Origin: MGOM01 sp035455265
GTDB taxonomy: Bacteria; Chloroflexota; Anaerolineae; Anaerolineales; E44-bin32
NCBI GenBank assembly: GCA_035455265.1
Contig: DATIFK010000033.1
Location: 1-5,097, forward strand
Direction: 5' to 3'
DNA: 5,097 nt
Position 1 is the first letter of the stretch. The number at the start of each line of letters is the position of its first letter. A model generated the notes under the pieces. The model did not search any database. It was not told where the DNA came from and saw nothing but the letters and a program-made list of their open reading frames with translations. The translations under genes were made by a program, and so were the position numbers. Positions 1 to 5,097 of this stretch are shown here, piece by piece.

Positions 1-801
1 ACTCACCAGCGCCATGGCGCTCGCCGCCAGTGCCACCCACGGCAGGGGATCCGGCGCCGCCGGCGGGATCGCGGGCGCGACCGTCACACCACTGTACCCC
101 TGCAAGCCCCACAAACGCAGGAACTCCGAAGATGGCACCACCATCTCGCCGAGCGTCGGGTCGCTGTAGGAGATCCATCCGCCGTCGGGCGAGATGCCCG
201 TGACCGTCACGAAATGACCTGGCTCGCCATCACCATTGACACCCAGGGACACGACCACCGGTCTGCCCGCGGCCAGCTCGCTTTGCAGCAGGGAAACATC
301 GCCTCCGTAGAACGGGGAGGCGCCGCGGTAGCCGAAGGACTGGGCCGCAAAGGCCAGCTCTTCCACACCCGTCCCGAAGTCGTACATCATCCCGTTGCTT
401 TGCAGGAATCCGAGCAAGGCGGACGACGTCGGGGTCGAACCGCCACCCGCTGAGAGCGCCATGCCCAACGCCTGCACGCCGCAAGAGACGTCCCCGGAAT
501 CCTGATAGCGCACGGGCACGCTCAGCTTGGGGAACGACGGGGCGCCCGTCGATGGGTTTCCACCCAATGGGACCACCTGGGCCGGCGGAGCCGGCATCGA
601 CACGATCGGCTCCAGCGGCATGAGCACGCCGGGGGCGGCGACATCCTGAGTGTGCGCCTGACCGATCGCTGGATCCACGTCGACCTGGACCGACGATGGC
701 GGCAGCGGCAGACAATCCTCTCCACAGTCTTGCGCTGTAACGGGAAGGACAAACATGGCGGCGAGAATCGCCGCCAGAGCCGTCGAACGCAGGACTACCA
801 T
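1..801 (-). CDS. Secreted C39-like (papain-fold) cysteine peptidase, 3' end outside window
   Basis: The frame stays open for 267 codons from the ATG at 801 to the left edge with no stop, so the C-terminus is missing. Residues 1-23 form a signal peptide (short basic start, hydrophobic core, VTA before Gln24). A Pro-rich spacer with a CGEDC motif (Cys26, Cys30) follows to about residue 90. The peptidase domain spans about 93-243. It shows Gln100 as the likely oxyanion residue, Cys107 in a DVSCG context as nucleophile, His196 in GHFVTVTG, and Asp214 in SYSDPTLG. This Q-C-H-D order is typical of C39-like peptidases (Peptidase_C39_2 type). After a Pro/Ala linker, a hydrophobic stretch begins near 254 and may be a membrane anchor. 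A Shine-Dalgarno AAGGGGG at 808-814, six nt upstream, supports this start over the GTG at 808, which lies in another frame. The substrate is unknown; single-domain relatives are poorly characterised, and the protein lacks the ABC domains of bacteriocin-processing C39 exporters. Confidence 0.85.
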   Translation of the reverse strand, partial: MVVLRSTALAAILAAMFVLPVTAQDCGEDCLPLPPSSVQVDVDPAIGQAHTQDVAAPGVLMPLEPIVSMPAPPAQVVPLGGNPSTGAPSFPKLSVPVRYQDSGDVSCGVQALGMALSAGGGSTPTSSALLGFLQSNGMMYDFGTGVEELAFAAQSFGYRGASPFYGGDVSLLQSELAAGRPVVVSLGVNGDGEPGHFVTVTGISPDGGWISYSDPTLGEMVVPSSEFLRLWGLQGYSGVTVAPAIPPAAPDPLPWVALAASAMALVS

Positions 802-807
802 GCTGCA

Positions 808-814
808 CCCCCTT
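808..814 (-). promoter_or_regulatory. Shine-Dalgarno of the C39-like peptidase gene
   Basis: On the minus strand AAGGGGG lies six nt before the ATG at 801. It is the strongest ribosome-binding site in the window and fixes the start of the peptidase frame. Confidence 0.75.
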
Positions 815-829
815 GCGGTCGTCCTAGGC

Positions 830-853
830 CCGGATGGCCACTTGGCCGTCCGG
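830..853 (-). repeat. Inverted repeat in the 5' leader of the C39-like peptidase gene
   Basis: Arms of 11 nt (830-840 and 843-853) are complementary apart from one position, with two nt between them. As RNA from the minus strand this is a 10-bp stem with a C-A mismatch and a four-nt loop; on the plus strand the mismatch becomes a G-U wobble. It lies between the predicted promoter and the Shine-Dalgarno, so it could affect translation or be a protein-binding site. There is no T-tract on either side, so it is not an obvious intrinsic terminator. Confidence 0.5.
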
Positions 854-872
854 TCGATGGTTTGTGCTCGAC

Positions 873-902
873 ACAATAGCACGGCGCCCCAGGCGGAGTC
901 AA
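873..902 (-). promoter_or_regulatory. Predicted sigma70-type promoter of the C39-like peptidase gene
   Basis: On the minus strand a TTGACT -35 box (897-902) and a TATTGT -10 box (873-878) are separated by 18 nt. Transcription would begin near 866 and give a leader of about 65 nt that contains the inverted repeat at 830-853. Boxes this close to consensus are uncommon by chance in DNA of this GC content. This is a sequence match only. Confidence 0.6.
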
Positions 903-960
903 CAGCTCGCACTGAACGCGCAATGAACGCGGCTCAGCCCCCTGCGGTCCCCCCGACGGC

Positions 961-1063
961 CCCTCCGCTCCGCTTCGCCCTCTACAGGGCGCCAAGGGCG
1001 GGGATGCTGCGCGAGGGGACGGTGGGGGCAATGTCCCTCCGCTTCCCTTCGGGACGCTGCGCG
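961..1063. repeat. Imperfect direct duplication
   Basis: Two shared blocks occur in the same order. CCCTCCGCT-N3-CTTCG is at 961-977 and again at 1035-1051. GGAYGCTGCGCG is at 1002-1013 and again at 1052-1063. The first copy has 24 extra nt between the blocks, which include part of the small hairpin at 976-991. This may be an old tandem duplication with an indel, or chance similarity in GC-rich DNA. Confidence 0.4.
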
Positions 1064-1100
1064 GTCACTCCGGGATGCATCGCGATGACCCCCGCACCCC

Positions 1101-1106
1101 TACAAT
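1101..1106 (+). promoter_or_regulatory. Possible -10 element (TACAAT) upstream of the structured block
   Basis: TACAAT is one base from the -10 consensus and stands out in GC-rich surroundings, but no acceptable -35 box is seen 16-18 nt upstream. If used, transcription would start near 1113, just ahead of the 63-nt stem-closed element at 1127-1189. Weak evidence. Confidence 0.25.
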
Positions 1107-1126
1107 GGCAGGGCTACGCGGCCGAG

Positions 1127-1189
1127 GGTGGCGCGCACCTACACTCCCTGGAGTCTTGCGTTCGACTCGGTTGAAGAACGCGCGCCACC
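1127..1189. repeat. 63-nt element closed by a perfect 10-bp stem
   Basis: GGTGGCGCGC at 1127-1136 is the exact reverse complement of 1180-1189. Between these arms are two smaller self-complementary parts: ACTCC/GGAGT around 1142-1153 and GTTC/GAAC around 1160-1179. The result resembles a small multi-branched RNA fold or a protein-binding site. It is not a tRNA: the T-arm consensus and the 7-bp acceptor geometry are absent. Its function is unknown. Confidence 0.5.
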
Positions 1190-1277
1190 GTTCGTGTGCG
1201 AGGCCGTCAAATGGCCGATTCCCTCGAATGCAAACCTCGCGCCCTCCGCGGCCGCGGGGTCGAGCCATATCAGGGGG

Positions 1278-1303
1278 TGCGGGGGGCAGATATGCCCCCC
1301 GCA
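1278..1303. repeat. Perfect 11-bp hairpin with a GATA loop
   Basis: The arms 1278-1288 and 1293-1303 are exact reverse complements, with a run of six G pairing with six C, around a four-nt GATA loop. This is the strongest local hairpin in the window. No T-tract follows on either strand, so it is not a standard intrinsic terminator. It lies about 120 nt upstream of the predicted ABC-operon -10 box. Confidence 0.7.
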
Positions 1304-1353
1304 GTCCCACCTAAGGGGGGACTAGAGGGGGGTGATCACCGGGCCGAAGGCCC
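1304..1353. repeat. Cluster of three further palindromes and hairpins
   Basis: Directly abutting the previous hairpin, GTCCC (1304-1308) pairs with GGGAC (1318-1322). Two more base pairs form inside that stem across one A-G mismatch, leaving a TAA loop. Next come a perfect 10-bp palindrome, GGTGATCACC (1331-1340), and GGGCC/GGCCC around a GAA triloop (1341-1353). Four inverted repeats therefore lie side by side within 76 nt. Confidence 0.5.
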
Positions 1354-1380
1354 AATCCTACCCCTAGGACGCTTGTCCGC

Positions 1381-1417
1381 CGTTCGTCGGCGTCTCGTCA
1401 CGTTCGTTCCGCCGACG
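1381..1417 (+). promoter_or_regulatory. Candidate operator upstream of the ABC operon
   Basis: CGTTCGT occurs at 1381-1387 and again at 1401-1407, exactly 20 bp apart (about two helical turns). Overlapping these is an 8-bp inverted repeat, CGTCGGCG (1385-1392) with CGCCGACG (1410-1417). All of this lies directly upstream of the TATAAT box and covers the place of the -35 element, as expected for a regulator-binding site. A third CGTTCGT lies at 1189-1195. The regulator is unknown. Confidence 0.35.
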
Positions 1418-1429
1418 CGCTTCTATAAT
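1401..1429 (+). promoter_or_regulatory. Predicted promoter of the ABC operon
   Basis: A perfect TATAAT lies at 1424-1429, giving a start near 1436 and a leader of about 29 nt before the ATG at 1465. The -35 region is poor: the hexamer at optimal spacing is CGTTCG (1401-1406), and TTCGTT at 1403-1408 would leave only 15 nt. A consensus -10 with a weak -35 fits a promoter that depends on an activator or is otherwise regulated. Confidence 0.5.
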
Positions 1430-1464
1430 GATCTGCAAGACCCGCTGTTCTCCCCCGAGGCCCC

Positions 1465-2235
1465 ATGCCGAACGGACCGTCCCTCATCGAATTGCGCAAC
1501 CTGGTCAAGAAGTACGGCGACAAGACGGCCGTCGACGATGTCAGCCTGGACGTGTACGGCGGCGAGATCTTCGGCTTCGTCGGGCCGAACGGCGCCGGCA
1601 AAACGACGACCATCAAGGCCGTCGTCGGGCTGCTCCGTCCGACGTCGGGCATCGTCCGGGTGGCTGGCTATGACGTGCAAGCTCAGCCGCTGCCGGCCAA
1701 GGCCGCCAGCGGCTACGTCCCTGATCAGCCCAATCTCTACCCCAAGTTGACCGGCCGCGAGCTGCTCCGATTCGTCGCTGATCTCTACGGCGTCGCCGCC
1801 GACCACCTCGACCGACGCGTCGATGAGCTGCTGCGCCTGTTCGACCTGACCTCGGCGGCCGACGACACGATCGACTCCTACAGCCACGGGATGCGCCAGA
1901 AGACCTCCCTGGCGGCGGCGCTGGTGCACGACCCGAAGGTGCTGGTACTCGATGAGCCGACCGTCGGGCTGGATCCGAAATCGGCGCGGCTGATCAAAGA
2001 CATCCTGCGCCAGATGGCCGACCGCGGCGCGGCCCTCTTCCTCTCGACGCATATCCTCGAGATCGCCGAACGCATGTGCGACCGCATCGGCATCATCCAC
2101 CAGGGGCGGCTGATCGCCGCAGGCACGATGGCCGAGCTGCGCGCTGCCGGCTCGGGCGAAAGCCGCCTGGAGGACATCTTCCTGAGCCTCACCGGCGGAG
2201 CGGAGGACGCGGCTATCGCCGAGGTCCTGCGATGA
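1465..2235 (+). CDS. ABC transporter ATP-binding protein (EcsA/ABC-2 exporter type)
   Basis: A complete 256-residue nucleotide-binding subunit, the usual length for a stand-alone exporter ATPase. Motifs in order: Walker A GPNGAGKT at 40-47; Q-loop region GYVPDQPNLYPKLT around 83-96; signature YSHGMRQK at 139-146; Walker B VLVLDEP at 159-165 with Glu164 as catalytic base; D-loop GLDP at 168-171; switch His196 in STHILE. The YSHGM-type signature instead of LSGGQ is usual in EcsA-like and ABC-2-type ATPases. The Q-loop position after Pro86 is Asp87, with a Gln next to it, a variation common in this group. It should power the permease encoded 13 nt downstream from the cytoplasmic face. The start is preceded by GAGG at 1457-1460, a weak, close ribosome-binding site. 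The transported substrate cannot be inferred. Confidence 0.95.
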   Translation: MPNGPSLIELRNLVKKYGDKTAVDDVSLDVYGGEIFGFVGPNGAGKTTTIKAVVGLLRPTSGIVRVAGYDVQAQPLPAKAASGYVPDQPNLYPKLTGRELLRFVADLYGVAADHLDRRVDELLRLFDLTSAADDTIDSYSHGMRQKTSLAAALVHDPKVLVLDEPTVGLDPKSARLIKDILRQMADRGAALFLSTHILEIAERMCDRIGIIHQGRLIAAGTMAELRAAGSGESRLEDIFLSLTGGAEDAAIAEVLR

Positions 2236-2248
2236 GGCCGGTGACGCG

Positions 2249-4006
2249 ATGAACGTCTCGAGCGGCGGCGCGATCGCTGCGCCCGCCCTACCACAACCGC
2301 CTGGGCTGTGGTCGGCGACCGGGAAGTTGCTTCGGCTGCGTGTGCGCATCTGGGCCAACGGCTTTCGCCGGGCGGGCACGAGGGGGCGCGTTCTACGGAT
2401 CGTCGGGGTGCTGGGACTGGCGGTGCTGATGGGCCTGGCCTTCTACGTCTCGCGCGGCGTTCTGGCTTTTCTGGCCTCGCCGGACTTCACCGCCATCGGG
2501 ATCGACGCCGCCAGTATCCTCGACGGGCTGCCTGTCCTGGTGATGGGCGGCGCCTTCCTCGGCATCCTGCTCACCAGCTTCGGCGTTCTGCTGCAGTCGC
2601 TGTATCTCGCCGGCGATATGGATTTCCTTCTCAGCGCGCCGATCCCCATCCGGGCGGTGTTCCTGACCAAGCTCTTGCAGGCGATCCTGCCCAATTTCGC
2701 GCTGATGGGCTTGCTCGGCATGCCCCTGCTCTTCGGCCTCGGATCGATCGGCGCATACAACGCTGCTTACTACCCTCTGGTCGTCCTGGCGATGGCAGTG
2801 CTGTCGTTGGCCGGCGCCGGCCTGGCCAGCCTGCTGGTCATGGGCATCGTGCGATTGTTCCCGGCGCGGCGCGTGGCGGAGGTCCTCGGCTTCGTCGGGG
2901 CCTTGGTGTCGATTCTGTGCTCCCAGTCCGGCCAGCTAGCCAATCTGGGCGATGTCTCCGCCAATCAGATGGCGCGGGCCGCCCAATGGTTGGCACGCTT
3001 CGACACGCCGTGGTCGCCGCTTGCCTGGGCGGGGCGCGGCGTGGTCGAAATCGGGCAGGGGCATTGGCTGCCGGGTCTGGCGATGCTCGGCCTCACCTTC
3101 GCTCTATCGGTCGGCGTATTCGTCGTCGCCCTGACAGCGGCCGAGAGGCTGTACTACTCCGGCTGGGCCAGCCTCTCGGTCGTGCGCACGCGCCGCCGCC
3201 GGATGGCGCGGGCTACCGCTCCGCGCGTGCGCGGCGGGTGGCGCTCTTCGCCGGTGTGGGCCATCGTCGTCAAGGATTTCACCGTCCTGCGACGCGACCT
3301 GCGCAATCTGTCGCAGATGGTTACACCGATCATCCTGGGAATCGTCTACGCCGTATTCCTGGTCCGCGGCGGGGGCGAACCGCCTCCCGGCCGGGGCGAG
3401 GCCCCCGGCTGGTTCATGGAAGGGTTTCGCCAGACGCTCAGCTATGGCGACGTGGCGATCGCCATGTTCGTCGGCTGGATTCTGTTGAGCCGGCTGGCGG
3501 CGGTCGCGTTTTCGCAGGAGGGGCGCTCCTACTGGATCATCAAGACCGCTCCCGTCAACCCCAACCGGCTCATTGCTGCCAAATTCCTTTCGGCCTTCCT
3601 CCCGGCGACGGCGCTCGGCTGGGTGTTCGTCCTGGCCCTGTCGATCCTGCGACCGGCCTCGCTGGCCCACATCGCCTTCAGCCTGGTCGTCATCGGGTCG
3701 TGCTACGCCGCGGCGACAGGCCTCCATCTCGCCTTTGGGATCGTCGGCGCCGTGTTCGACTGGGAAGATCCGCGCCAGATGCAGCGCAGCGCTGCGGGCT
3801 GCTTGAGCATGCTTGCCAGCACGGTGGGGGTCGGCGTCTGCCTGGTATTCTTCTTCGGGCCGGTTGTCGGCGGCGCCTTTCTTGGGCTCTCCCCCGTCCT
3901 GGCTCAAGGGATCGGCCTCGTGCTCGGCGTCGCCGTCAGCGCGGTGTGCGCCGTAGGGCCGCTGATGCTGGTGCGCCGGCGCGTGCCTCGGCTCGGGGAA
4001 GCGTAG
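2249..4006 (+). CDS. ABC transporter permease, two-domain, about 12 membrane segments
   Basis: A 585-residue integral membrane protein, starting 13 nt after the ATPase stop; TGAGG overlapping that stop is a distant Shine-Dalgarno. Hydrophobic segments are seen at about 48-68, 94-118, 146-166, 175-200, 210-226, 276-297, 356-373, 400-420, 445-467, 472-502, 522-548 and 553-577. A basic cytoplasmic stretch (313-332, RTRRRR) separates the halves. Each half has a corresponding motif after its second segment: GDMDFLLSAPIPIRAVFLTK at 122-141 and GRSYWIIKTAPVNPNRLIAAK at 425-445, sharing G, AP, K and a following LP. This double-unit form resembles the 500-600-residue ABC-2-like permeases often paired with EcsA-like ATPases (Pfam ABC_tran_2 type, by my recollection). 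It probably forms the membrane channel of an exporter, perhaps as one chain replacing two. Substrate unknown. Confidence 0.85.
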   Translation: MNVSSGGAIAAPALPQPPGLWSATGKLLRLRVRIWANGFRRAGTRGRVLRIVGVLGLAVLMGLAFYVSRGVLAFLASPDFTAIGIDAASILDGLPVLVMGGAFLGILLTSFGVLLQSLYLAGDMDFLLSAPIPIRAVFLTKLLQAILPNFALMGLLGMPLLFGLGSIGAYNAAYYPLVVLAMAVLSLAGAGLASLLVMGIVRLFPARRVAEVLGFVGALVSILCSQSGQLANLGDVSANQMARAAQWLARFDTPWSPLAWAGRGVVEIGQGHWLPGLAMLGLTFALSVGVFVVALTAAERLYYSGWASLSVVRTRRRRMARATAPRVRGGWRSSPVWAIVVKDFTVLRRDLRNLSQMVTPIILGIVYAVFLVRGGGEPPPGRGEAPGWFMEGFRQTLSYGDVAIAMFVGWILLSRLAAVAFSQEGRSYWIIKTAPVNPNRLIAAKFLSAFLPATALGWVFVLALSILRPASLAHIAFSLVVIGSCYAAATGLHLAFGIVGAVFDWEDPRQMQRSAAGCLSMLASTVGVGVCLVFFFGPVVGGAFLGLSPVLAQGIGLVLGVAVSAVCAVGPLMLVRRRVPRLGEA

Positions 4007-4040
4007 CCGAGGTTCTTCCTAAACGTCGAACAAGGCGAAA

Positions 4041-4080
4041 GCCGGCTCCAGCCTTCGGGAGTTCGGCACTATTCCTGTTT
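4041..4080 (+). terminator. Possible terminator of the ABC operon
   Basis: GCCG (4041-4044) plus CTCC (4046-4049) can pair with GGAG (4058-4061) plus CGGC (4064-4067), with a small internal loop and an eight-nt hairpin loop. A T-rich but interrupted tract (4070-4080) follows. It sits 35 nt after the permease stop, where a terminator would be expected, but the stem is imperfect and the T-tract poor. The rest of the 102-nt gap up to 4108 shows no gene. Confidence 0.35.
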
Positions 4081-4093
4081 GCCGCCGGGCGGT

Positions 4094-4104
4094 CATAATG
4101 AAGG
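4094..4104 (+). promoter_or_regulatory. CATAAT and AAGG preceding the CAP-domain gene
   Basis: AAGG at 4101-4104 is a short Shine-Dalgarno only four nt before the ATG at 4109. CATAAT at 4094-4099 resembles a -10 box, but transcription from it would start almost at the start codon and no -35 box is evident. The ribosome-binding site is the better supported of the two. The gene may instead be read through from the ABC operon. Confidence 0.3.
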
Positions 4105-4108
4105 TGAC

Positions 4109-5097
4109 ATGCGATCTCAGCCCGCGTCGCCCGGCAGACCGCCGCGCCCTCGTCGGCGCGGCTTCCCGTGGAGGGGATGCTTCCTGGCTGTCGCCTCGAT
4201 GGCGGCGGTGGCGACGATTCTCCTCACGACCCTGGTGGCCTGGGCTGCTGCTCGCGGCGCATTGCCTGCCGCCGATCTGGCTCCGCTGTATGAGATCGCC
4301 GCCTCCTATGGCCTGGAGGGCCTGCTCCCGTCGATTACGCCTTCGCCGACTGCGACGGCCACACCGCTTCCCACCGCGACGGCGACCGTCACCGCGTTCC
4401 AACCTCTGCCGCCCGACACGGCCACTCCCAGTCCCACGGCGACGTCCACAGAGACCCCGACGCCGACTTCGACTTCCAGCCTGACATCGACGGCCACGGA
4501 GACTTCTACGGAGACGGCCTCTCCGTCTCCGTCATCCACCTCGACCGCCACACGCACCCCTTCCGCTTCGCTCCAGGGGCCTTCGGCGGCGACTCGGACG
4601 CGCACGCCGAGCCGCACGCCTTCTCGCACCGCTTCCGCCACGCTCCAGGGGTCTTCAGCCGCCACCCGGACGCCCACGCTCTCTCCGTCACCCGTCACTC
4701 CATCGGAGACGTTCGGGCCCGGGACGGTCGCGCCGACGCCGACGGCCGTCCCGCCGACGTCGACCTCGGTCGTTTGTGGCGCCACGGGGAACACCGTTTT
4801 CGAAACGACGCTCTTGGGGTTGATCAATCAGGAGAGGCAGAACCAGGGTCTTCGGCCGTACGCAATGCAGAGCCAGCTGCGGGCAGCCGCCCGCGCCCAC
4901 AGCACCGACGAGGCCTGCAGTGGCTTCCTGTCCCACACGGGCTCAGACGGCTCGTCGGTGCGTGATCGCGTCGAGCGGGAGGGCTACAGCTGGTCGTGGA
5001 TCGGGGAGAACATCTTCGCCACGGGGGACACCTCATCGGGAGCGCCGCAGCGGGCTTTCGACTGGTGGATGAACAGCGCTCCCCACCGCGCCAATCT
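4109..5097 (+). CDS. Membrane-anchored CAP (SCP/PR-1, YkwD-like) domain protein with Thr/Ser/Pro stalk, 3' end outside window
   Basis: 329 codons are present before the window ends inside the domain. Residues 1-22 are Arg/Pro-rich and 24-48 form one hydrophobic helix, giving a signal anchor or signal peptide. Residues about 70-222 are a low-complexity Thr/Ser/Pro/Ala stalk, probably spanning the cell wall or surface layer. The CAP domain begins near 230 with a helix ending LINQERQNQGLRP, then AARAHSTDEA (His264), GFLSHTGSDG (His276), GENIFATG (Glu300) and WWMNSAPHRAN (His326). These are the characteristic CAP blocks with their conserved His and Glu residues. About 20-30 more residues would normally follow. 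Bacterial CAP proteins of this type are extracytoplasmic, and their biochemical role is mostly unsettled. The ATG at 4109 was preferred to the one at 4098, whose frame ends at 4484 and encodes an Arg-rich translation. Confidence 0.88.
   Translation, partial: MRSQPASPGRPPRPRRRGFPWRGCFLAVASMAAVATILLTTLVAWAAARGALPAADLAPLYEIAASYGLEGLLPSITPSPTATATPLPTATATVTAFQPLPPDTATPSPTATSTETPTPTSTSSLTSTATETSTETASPSPSSTSTATRTPSASLQGPSAATRTRTPSRTPSRTASATLQGSSAATRTPTLSPSPVTPSETFGPGTVAPTPTAVPPTSTSVVCGATGNTVFETTLLGLINQERQNQGLRPYAMQSQLRAAARAHSTDEACSGFLSHTGSDGSSVRDRVEREGYSWSWIGENIFATGDTSSGAPQRAFDWWMNSAPHRAN
4553..4678 (+). repeat. Imperfect 72-bp duplication within the CAP-protein stalk
   Basis: A block of about 54 bp at 4553-4606 recurs 72 bp (24 codons) later at 4625-4678. 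Both copies contain CTCCAGGGG (4571-4579 and 4643-4651). The proteins read SLQGPSAATRTRTPS and TLQGSSAATRTPTLS. The remaining 18 bp of each unit are less alike. The period is in frame, so this looks like stalk lengthening by unit duplication and later divergence. Confidence 0.65.

Larger units (their letters stand above)
802..1464. other. Divergent intergenic region, non-coding, rich in inverted repeats
   Basis: This stretch separates the minus-strand peptidase gene from the plus-strand ABC operon. The reading frames across it give Arg/Pro/Gly-rich translations with no recognisable domain and no convincing ribosome-binding site, so I see no gene. It does hold many inverted repeats. Besides those listed separately, there is a 6-bp stem with a CTAC loop at 976-991, a 10-bp palindrome at 1078-1087, a 12-bp palindrome at 1246-1257, a 5-bp stem with a GAA loop at 1341-1353, and a 4-bp stem at 1367-1378. 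No tRNA, rRNA, tmRNA or RNase P signature was recognised. Confidence 0.7.

Noticed and set aside
230..808. A 192-codon minus-strand frame starting with GTG at 808
   Set aside because: It is Arg/Gly-rich and in a different frame from the one with signal peptide and C39 catalytic residues; its start codon follows the Shine-Dalgarno too closely.
1127..1189. tRNA gene, suggested by a GTTCGACTC string and a CCA-like end
   Set aside because: The string is not flanked by a 5-bp T-stem, the closing stem is 10 bp and not 7, and no anticodon arm can be drawn.
1278..1303. Intrinsic transcription terminator
   Set aside because: The hairpin is strong, but no T-tract follows on either strand and no gene ends nearby.
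961..1400. CRISPR array or transposon ends
   Set aside because: The repeats are few, unequal in spacing and not identical; there is no transposase and no target-site duplication.
1423..2379. A 318-codon minus-strand frame opposite the ATPase
   Set aside because: It is antisense to a clear ABC ATPase with all its motifs in order; its own translation shows no recognisable family.
2308..4098. A 596-codon open frame overlapping the permease in another frame
   Set aside because: Its translation is Arg/Gly/Pro/Ala-rich with no domain and no membrane segments. The overlapping frame encodes a coherent membrane protein directly after its ATPase. Long stop-free shadow frames are expected at this GC content.
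4098..4484. Alternative start of the CAP gene at the ATG at 4098
   Set aside because: That frame ends at 4484 and encodes a very Arg-rich sequence. The frame from 4109 has the membrane helix, the stalk and the CAP motifs.
4306..4827. Minus-strand Val/Gly-rich 173-codon frame opposite the stalk
   Set aside because: Its Val/Gly/Glu pattern is simply the complement of Thr/Ser/Pro codons of the stalk.

Overview
This GC-rich window carries four protein-coding genes: two complete genes that form an ABC-transporter operon, and two exported or membrane-anchored proteins cut by the window edges. The organism looks like a high-GC bacterium that puts long Thr/Ser/Pro linkers on its surface proteins. 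That style, together with a YkwD-type CAP protein and a two-domain ABC-2-like permease next to an EcsA-like ATPase, suggests Chloroflexota (Anaerolineae-like). This is an inference from style, not from a marker gene.

Layout. From 801 down to the left edge on the minus strand lies a papain-fold C39-like cysteine peptidase with a signal peptide and the beginning of a C-terminal hydrophobic segment. It has a good Shine-Dalgarno and a recognisable sigma70-type promoter. From 802 to 1464 is a 663-bp divergent intergenic region with no convincing gene. It is dense in inverted repeats: a 63-nt element closed by a 10-bp stem (1127-1189), a perfect 11-bp hairpin (1278-1303), further small hairpins and palindromes up to about 1378, and repeats just upstream of a perfect TATAAT at 1424-1429. 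From 1465 to 4006 on the plus strand are an ABC ATPase and, 13 nt later, a 585-residue permease of about 12 membrane segments whose two halves carry the same motif. A weak terminator-like hairpin lies at 4041-4080. From 4109 to the right edge is a membrane-anchored protein with a Thr/Ser/Pro-rich stalk and a C-terminal CAP (SCP/PR-1) domain, truncated by the window end.

How they fit. The ATPase and permease almost certainly form one exporter-like complex; the substrate cannot be read from the sequence. The peptidase and the CAP protein are both predicted to act outside the membrane. Their proximity to the transporter may reflect a cell-envelope function, but nothing here proves a shared pathway. 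The part of the window least explained by its genes is the structured intergenic block.
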